From contig JBAMDO010000330.1 of NCBI GenBank assembly GCA_037074765.1, positions 1-39,405 on the forward strand: a stretch of DNA of 39,405 nt. The letters are read 5' to 3'. Origin of the DNA: Mansonella perstans (Eukaryota > Nematoda > Chromadorea > Rhabditida > Onchocercidae). The notes under the pieces were generated by a model. It worked only from the letters and a program-made list of their open reading frames with translations. It was not told where the DNA came from and ran no database searches. The position numbers and the translations under genes were made by a program. The stretch's first letter is position 1. Each line of letters starts with the position of its first letter. Shown one piece after another: positions 33,384 through 39,405 of the stretch.

Positions 33384-33515
33384 CATACGCCATATACAAA
33401 CTTTACAAAGATTACGTCAAGATACACGCCATATACCAACGTCAAGATACGCCATATATCAATTTTACATAAATTACATGAAGATACACGCCATATATCA
33501 ATTTTACAAAAATTT
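33384..33515 (+). repeat. Minisatellite with ACGCCATATA core
   Basis: Four degenerate units built on ATACACGCCATATATCAATT followed by TTACAAAAATTACGTCAAG. One unit is shortened to about 25 bases. It shares ACGCCATATA and ACGTCA words with the 28-bp array at 4901-5135. Confidence 0.8.
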
Positions 33516-34713
33516 GAGCTAAGACTGCACTAGTTAATAAGTGATAACTCTGAGTAACCTTACAGTATTTTGTAATTTCAATTGAAGCAATAGTAAATTA
33601 GCAATAAACAATGATTTACAATAATCTTAATTCTGAAAATTTGGTGGCAAAAAAATTTTTAAGAAGAAAATGGAATTGCTTAATTGTCCATTAAAAACAA
33701 AAAAAGAAAATAAACATGCCAAAGTAGTTGTGTGAAAATTTCACTTTTAATTTTTATAAATTGCAAACAAATAGCGGAAAAGATGATGACAACAGTTGAC
33801 AATATAAATTGCTTATTTCATTCCTTTTTTGTTTTGTTTTTCTGCTTCTCCTCAATCTCACAACTATTTTTCATTTATAACAAAATAAAAATAAATCAAC
33901 TATAAAAATTATAAAAATCAAAAGCAAAAATAAATTCCTTTTTGTACTTTTCTATTTCGACAAAGGAGAAGGGAGAGAGAGAGAAAAAGATTCAAGATAA
34001 GATAATTTTTTTTTTTAGTTTGAATTATTACTGATAAAAAACTTCATCATTTCGCGGGCGAAACAATTTTTGCTTCATTTTCTTCATTCAACTTGAAATT
34101 CAAATTAAAATTTATCTTGTACTCTTCTTCTCCCTCTTTCTCTCTTTCTCCCTCCCTTTCCTTCTGTCTCTGGTTAATAATTCTTGTGATAAAAATAACA
34201 AAAATAATATCATGAGCTATCTCTTTTTGTACAATCGATGATTGCTTTCATGGAAATTTAGAAAAAATTGATTTCATAAAAGAATTAAAAATAAGAATTC
34301 ATTTCACCTTTGAACTTCTCTTCTGCTGCTTCTACTATTGATGATAGCTATATTTATAGCAATCTTTTACTGCCTTAATATGAAACATATTAAAATGATA
34401 GAACTTCTTAATCTTTATATATATATATATTTAAAGTATCAAGGATACTATACTGCAATGAAAGCAGACAATCCTGCAGTATATTCCTTTCTTTTTCTCA
34501 TACTAATTATGGGCTTAAAACAAATCAAAATATGAAAGACGGAAAAAAGTAATCCAAATAAATTCCGGATATAACCTACTAAATCAAATCATGCGACAAA
34601 ATAACTCAGTATGCAATTTTAGCTAATCAATTACAGATAATTTTTTTTTTCCTTCTCATTGTCTACAATCACAATAATCTTCCACATATGATTGGATACG
34701 AGCATAGTTAATG

Positions 34714-34880
34714 TCAGATCAGTCTGTTAAACAAATCCAATTGATCTGAAACCTTTAAATGACTAATGAGCATAATATCAGATGAGTTTGTTAAACTAAT
34801 CTAATTTGATCTGAAATTTTCAAATGACTAGTGAAACAGTAAACGGACCAGTCTGTTAAAAAATGACTAGTGAAACAGTA
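34714..34880 (+). repeat. 64-bp tandem repeat, two copies plus a fragment
   Basis: Copies start at 34714 and 34778 with TCAGATCAGTCTGTTAAACA or a near match, then GATCTGAAA and AAATGACTA. A deleted third copy begins CCAGTCTGTTAAA near 34849. Within each copy TCAGATC and GATCTGA face each other as short inverted repeats. Confidence 0.8.
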
Positions 34881-35290
34881 GAGAGGTTAAATTTTATAAG
34901 TTAACAAAGCAAATAACAATCTTTAAGATTGATTTTATTGATAATATGTGTGCTATCAAATCCCAAACTTTTATTTTTTTTCCAACGTTTGTAAAAAAAA
35001 ATCCTTGCAAAAGTGTATAGCTTTAGGAACATTTTGAATTTTTTTCAAAACTTCCATGAAGAAAAAAAGACGATAACAGAAGTGTCACAGCACTGCAAAA
35101 TATAAGTACAAATATAGCAAACATAGAACTTAGAAATAAAAAAAAGAAAGAAACAGTTTTGGGGAAATGCATCTGCCAATATAGAAAGTATTGATCAATT
35201 CATATTTTTTGGTAATCTAAATTAAAAACTTGCTAAAAGCAAACTTATTAAATTGAATAAATTTCATTCTAGCTCTTGGAAAATTTAATT

Positions 35291-35330
35291 TTATTGCTTA
35301 ATTAGTAATGTGTTATTAATTAAGCAATAA
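35291..35330. repeat. 14-bp perfect inverted repeat (hairpin)
   Basis: TTATTGCTTAATTA and TAATTAAGCAATAA are exact reverse complements with a 12-base spacer. Flanking AAATTT sequences extend the symmetry imperfectly. Confidence 0.88.
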
Positions 35331-36563
35331 ATAAATTTTAAAAGTGATTGCAGGAAAAGAAGCGAAAAAATTTTTCGGAAGGAAAAAAAATGAAAGATAG
35401 TACTATTTCCTAATGACTAAATTTTTTGTAACAAAAATCAAAAAACTACAAACAACAAATATCTGAAAAAATTTGCATAAAAAGAAACTTTTGCTAGAGT
35501 ACAAAATTATATACAAACTTCAGAAAAGAAAAGTACAATAGAATGAAACACAAATTATAAATAATCATATACAAAATGTATATAAGCATACTTACATAAA
35601 GAAAAAGAAAGAAAAGCGAAAAAAAATTGCAAGAAAATTAGAAAGTGACAATTTGACAATTCGTATTAAAATATGAGAAACTTTTGGAATAAAAAAAAAT
35701 CGTGATAAAATCAAATTTGTAAAAAGTAATTCAAAATACTTAAAAATAAATAAAAGTATCAATTTATTCTAAAATTCACACTATTTAATTCTTATCAATG
35801 CAATTTTCACCTTTTCAAATACCCTTTGAAAGAATATTGTAATTGAATTTTTTTTTTATAAAACCCAATTGAAATCTGAAAGTTTTCCTTCAAAATATCA
35901 AAAAGAAAAAGAAAGAAGAAAAAATGTCAAAAGAAAAGAAGTCGTGAAGTAATATCATTGAATTGAACACATATATGAACTTAATAAAAACTTGAAACTA
36001 TCTATTCATATTAAAAAAATTTCAATAAGATATTGCAAAGTAACAAAATTTATGCTAAACTGAGACAATAAACTTTTCAATTTTGAGACCATTTCACAAT
36101 TTATTTGTAAACTATTATTTTATGGCAGTAAAAAAATAAAAAACAAAATATATGGAGGAAATTTTAAATACTAAATACTAAATATTGTCCAAAATTTAAA
36201 TATACAAGCAAATATTAATTCTAATATTTTATCCTAAAATTTCATAAATTTTAATTTGTGAATAAAAAATTGGAATTTTAATCAAATTTCAATAACTAAT
36301 ATGATAAATTCTTGTTCAAGATAAGATAACTACCATTACAATTAAACTTGAGTTTACAATAAATAAGCGATAAATGTCACAAAACAATCACGCTTTCCAT
36401 ACTTATGCTTGGTATGTAGTGGTATGTAAAGTTATACAAATGATGATAACATTATCAATTGCCATTTATCAATTATGGGAAGTGCAAAGAGAAAATATCA
36501 GGATACACTGCATATTCAATGAATATTCTACGTATTCAACGTTTCAATTACGTTGCATCACGT

Positions 36564-39315
36564 TCAAAAGCACTCATCAGCCCAACGTTGTTCGTTAGTT
36601 GATGATAAGCTACCACATTCGGAACGTGTATCATCGTATATATGTTGCGAGGATAATACTAATGATGGTGTACTACCACCAGCTAGGCCGCGAATATCTC
36701 TGAAATTAGATTTTCTTAATTAATTTAATAATTATTTTAAGTTAGATTTCTTTAAACCTAGGATTATGAAGGATTTATGATGATTCAGCTTAAAAAACAT
36801 ATCTAAGTTTGAATGAAATTTTGTTTTTTTTTTTTTTTTAAAATTTTCAAACTTAATTTGAAAAAGTTCTCAAATTAATTTAATTCAGGACAAATAAAGC
36901 ACTCCAGTTAAACAGAAACTTTTTCTAGTATGCTAAATTAATTTAATGAGAAGCAGACCTAAAAAAGAGAAACAAAATTGCAGATCAAATTATCATAAAC
37001 AAATTTTTGATAACTTATAAATTTTTCATAAATTGCAGAAATCACTTATATAATTAAATTCATATATTTTGCTATTTCTAAAATTGAAGGCAAAATATTG
37101 TTGTTAACACAGAATCTGTGAGATATTTGAGAACATACGACCTAGTAAGAGCAAAAATACGTGGTGTAGGAATCAAACTTCTCTTTCGAACTGGAGTCGG
37201 TAATCGCTGAAATTAAAAAAAATCAACGGTAGGTTATGAGTTAGGGTACAGGTATGTAAAAAATAATCAGTGCCATTACAAATGCTTGCAATTGTTTCAT
37301 TACTAGTAATGATTAACAGTTTTAACGCATAACTATAATTATTTAACTAAAAGTAAGTAATGAGGACAATGCTATTCAAACTTTCCAAATCATAAATTAC
37401 TATGATAAAGATTGCATGTATCAGTTACTGTTAAGAATATTTATAAAGCATGTATAGCTTACAGATGCATGAACAGTCGGACATGGTGCAGCAACAGTTG
37501 ATAAATGTGCACCGTTTGCATTGAATTCAATAGATTTTGATGATACTAATGGTGACATTCCTCGTCTTGCAGATAGTACCTGAGAATTACCTGTAAATTT
37601 AACACAATGCATTAAACTACGATTTAAAAAATTAAAAAATTGATTCAAAGAAAAAAAACTGATTCAAAAAAAAGGAAATTAAAATGGAAAGTTGTAACAA
37701 CTAGAAGTGAGGAAAGTTTTCATTTATTTAATAAATGTTCAATTTGATTATTCACATCTTAATTTCTTAAAATCTTAATTTTTTCTTTTTTTCTTTTCTT
37801 ACAATAATGTCTCTCATTTAATAAGGCTAAGGTAAAGTAATTTCTAGCAAAAGATTAGTAAAATTAGAAACTAACGAGCATTTGAAGATGTTTTGCTTGC
37901 AATTTCACCATGTACATTGGATTTTAGTTTGCTTAATTCTTCCCGCAATTCTGGAAAAAATTTAAATTCAATATGAAAATTAAAAAATGCTTGTGTGAAA
38001 ATTGCAGCTATTGTAAATTTTATAAAGCATAAAAAGAAGGACGAAGTAAAATAATATTTACTAAATAATACGTATTCAGGATACTTTTTCTTGGAATTAG
38101 TAATAATTTATTTGGGGGAAAAAAAAAATTTGCAAAATGTTATATAAAATGAAAAAGGAACCTGCTTCTTGTCGTTCAACAATACTTGTAATATCTTTTA
38201 AATCTGGTTGTGTAGATGGTGAGTGCGATTTTGTTGATCCATATGGTGATTTTGATTTATCCAATGATGATGATCGTTGTGAAATCTACGGAGAAATATA
38301 AAAAGATTATATCGTAAATCGGAAGTTGGAAATTACTAATCGAGAATTGCTAAATTGAAAAAAAAGAAGTTAACATCCATTTACTATTCAATCCTATAAA
38401 CTGATAATAAATTAATTATGAATAAATCAATTTTACACATAACCAATGTGTATTAATTACAGTGCCATCCTTTCACGACAAATCAATTTATTTTCTGTCA
38501 CATTTGTTTATTTCAATACTAACTGGATATATGTTATAGGCGAAAAGTTCTACGCTTATCATTCATTGAAATAGTTGGAAATATGAAATGAAATTAAAAA
38601 TAGAATATAATTAAAGTCCAACTGAAGCAGTTTCATTAAATGACTCGTTATGTAACAATATTTGCCAATTTGCGAACTTTATTAATAATCCTTTTCAGTG
38701 TTAAATTTATTTTCAATATATATAATCTCGTATAAAAAAAATCCGTCCGAAAATTTATGAAAAGTTTCCGGAAAATTTGTATCATAAAGTAAAAAATATT
38801 CCAATAAAATACATTAGCAACATTTTGCGTAATCATTGGCGGAACACGTGCTGTATTAATTTGCCGAACTGATCGTGATGTTTCATAACGTTTTGAGATG
38901 TTGCCTACTCTGGACTGAAATATTAAATTTTTTAAATAATGTAATTTAATTATTTTTCTAATCATATTACTATTCAATACATTACGAAGTAGCAGTCTGA
39001 ATGCAAGAAAAATTAATACATGTATGTAACATGATACGTGAAAACATGAATTACTGATCATATCATATCATCAATGCTATTATAAAAAAATAATAGATAA
39101 AATTTCAACAGTTATTTTAAATAGTACAAAAATTATATGTAAATAAAGTAAAGTAAAAAATTTGAACCAATCCCTTGTAAAGTTCAAAAAGAAAAAAGAC
39201 AATCTTAAAACTGAAGAGAGAAAGAGAATTACTTCAGCAGATGGTTCAATACATTCATTAACTGCTGCAAGTGTCGATGGTGATGATGATGTCCCATTCA
39301 AAATTATTTTACTAT
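36564..39315 (-). CDS. C-terminal part of a Ser-rich, SxIP-motif protein with a short coiled coil (5' end outside window)
   Basis: Seven minus-strand exons, 39315-39233, 38914-38822, 38285-38162, 37950-37876, 37590-37463, 37206-37142 and 36699-36564, join with agreeing phases for 233 codons to a TGA. In order they encode a polar segment (NGTSSSPSTLAAVNEC), a basic segment (ISKRYETSRSVRQINTAR), a Ser-rich stretch (SQRSSSLDKSKSPYGSTK), and a likely coiled coil of about 30 residues (DLKDITSIVERQEAELREEL then SKLK). A basic proline-rich stretch with SLIP (TPVRKRSLIPTPRIF; SLIP at 37179-37168) follows, then the ending EQRWADECF. SxIP in basic, Ser/Pro-rich surroundings is the established EB1-binding signature, so a microtubule plus-end or cytoskeletal linker is likely. 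I do not recognise the orthologue. The first exon's phase implies at least one more exon beyond 39316. Acceptors are good, including TTTCAG at four exons. Confidence 0.8.
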
Positions 39316-39405
39316 CTGAAATTTTAAATAAAATGATTATGGATTAAAAAAAATGTAAACGTTTTAATTATTTTATAAAATTTACAGTTTATAATTAATT
39401 AATTT
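39316..39405 (-). other. Intron leading off the right edge
   Basis: On the minus strand this is AT-rich intron ending TTAAAATTTCAG at 39316. The next exon upstream of the SxIP-protein gene lies beyond the window. Confidence 0.7.

Larger units (their letters stand above)
31771..36563. other. Gene-free region between TTC4 and the SxIP-protein gene
   Basis: 4.8 kb of very AT-rich DNA. I see no coding exon. It holds the TTC4 promoter side, a (CT)11 run, a minisatellite at 33384-33515, pyrimidine-rich tracts near 34125-34165, a (TA)n run near 34418-34430, a 64-bp tandem repeat at 34714-34880, a hairpin at 35291-35330, and the 3' UTR of the gene to the right (candidate minus-strand AATAAA at 36105-36100). 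Confidence 0.55.

Noticed and set aside
36374..36598. 74-codon plus-strand frame
   Set aside because: Partly antisense to the terminal exon of the SxIP-protein gene; the minus-strand exon has matching phase and an acceptor.
38648..39061. 137-codon minus-strand frame as a single-exon gene
   Set aside because: Only 38914-38822 inside it behaves as coding; the flanks are AT-rich intron, and clear splice sites bound the exon.
1..39405. CRISPR array, tRNA/rRNA genes or transposon open frames
   Set aside because: The direct repeats are contiguous minisatellites without unique spacers. No cloverleaf-like or B-box sequence and no transposase or reverse-transcriptase motif was noticed; a tRNA or covariance-model scan was not possible here.

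Overview
The window looks like nuclear DNA of a nematode. It is roughly two thirds A+T and its genes are split into short exons. Introns begin GT and mostly end in TTTCAG, TTTTAG or TTGCAG, and several first exons sit a dozen bases downstream of an acceptor-like site with no partner donor, as expected for spliced-leader (SL) trans-splicing. A parasitic spirurid or filarial worm would fit the base composition and gene spacing, but that is inference. No bacterial, viral or transposon genes and no RNA genes were recognised.

Plus strand, left half. Bases 1-165 end a gene whose last exon encodes a membrane segment and a basic tail. Bases 1136-2800 hold a complete three-exon LRRC57-type leucine-rich-repeat protein (272 aa). 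Between 2801 and 6404 there is no gene, only AT-rich DNA and two minisatellites. Bases 6405-20016 carry one complete conventional non-muscle myosin II heavy chain. I could follow 39 exons without a frame break, giving 1990 aa: motor with P-loop, switch I, switch II and SH1/SH2 cysteines, two IQ motifs, a long coiled-coil rod and a Ser/Gly-rich tail.

Middle. On the minus strand, 22326-23961 holds a 64-aa single-pass membrane protein followed about 108 bases later by a five-exon, 199-aa low-complexity protein. The spacing, the poly(A) signal and the acceptor between them look like a nematode operon. Divergent from it, 25655-27325 is a plus-strand gene for a small protein with a possible membrane exon and a Ser/Thr/Asn-rich tail. 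It overlaps a 131-bp tandem duplication that copies an exon end with its splice donor.

Right half, minus strand. Bases 28230-31770 hold a TTC4/Cns1-type Hsp90 co-chaperone (10 exons, 421 aa) whose frame is best kept if one intron ends in TG rather than AG. After about 4.8 kb of gene-free DNA with simple repeats, 36564-39315 holds the last seven exons of a gene that runs off the right edge. It encodes a Ser-rich basic protein with a short coiled coil and an SxIP-type microtubule-end-binding motif; I do not recognise the gene.

The genes do not form one pathway. The myosin, the SxIP protein and the myristoylatable LRR protein are cytoskeletal or membrane-associated, TTC4 is a chaperone adaptor, and the small membrane proteins look lineage-specific. 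No unmistakable new system was found. The items most worth checking are the GT-TG intron in TTC4, the loop-1 exon of the myosin, the candidate operon, and the gene with tandem acceptors beside the duplication.
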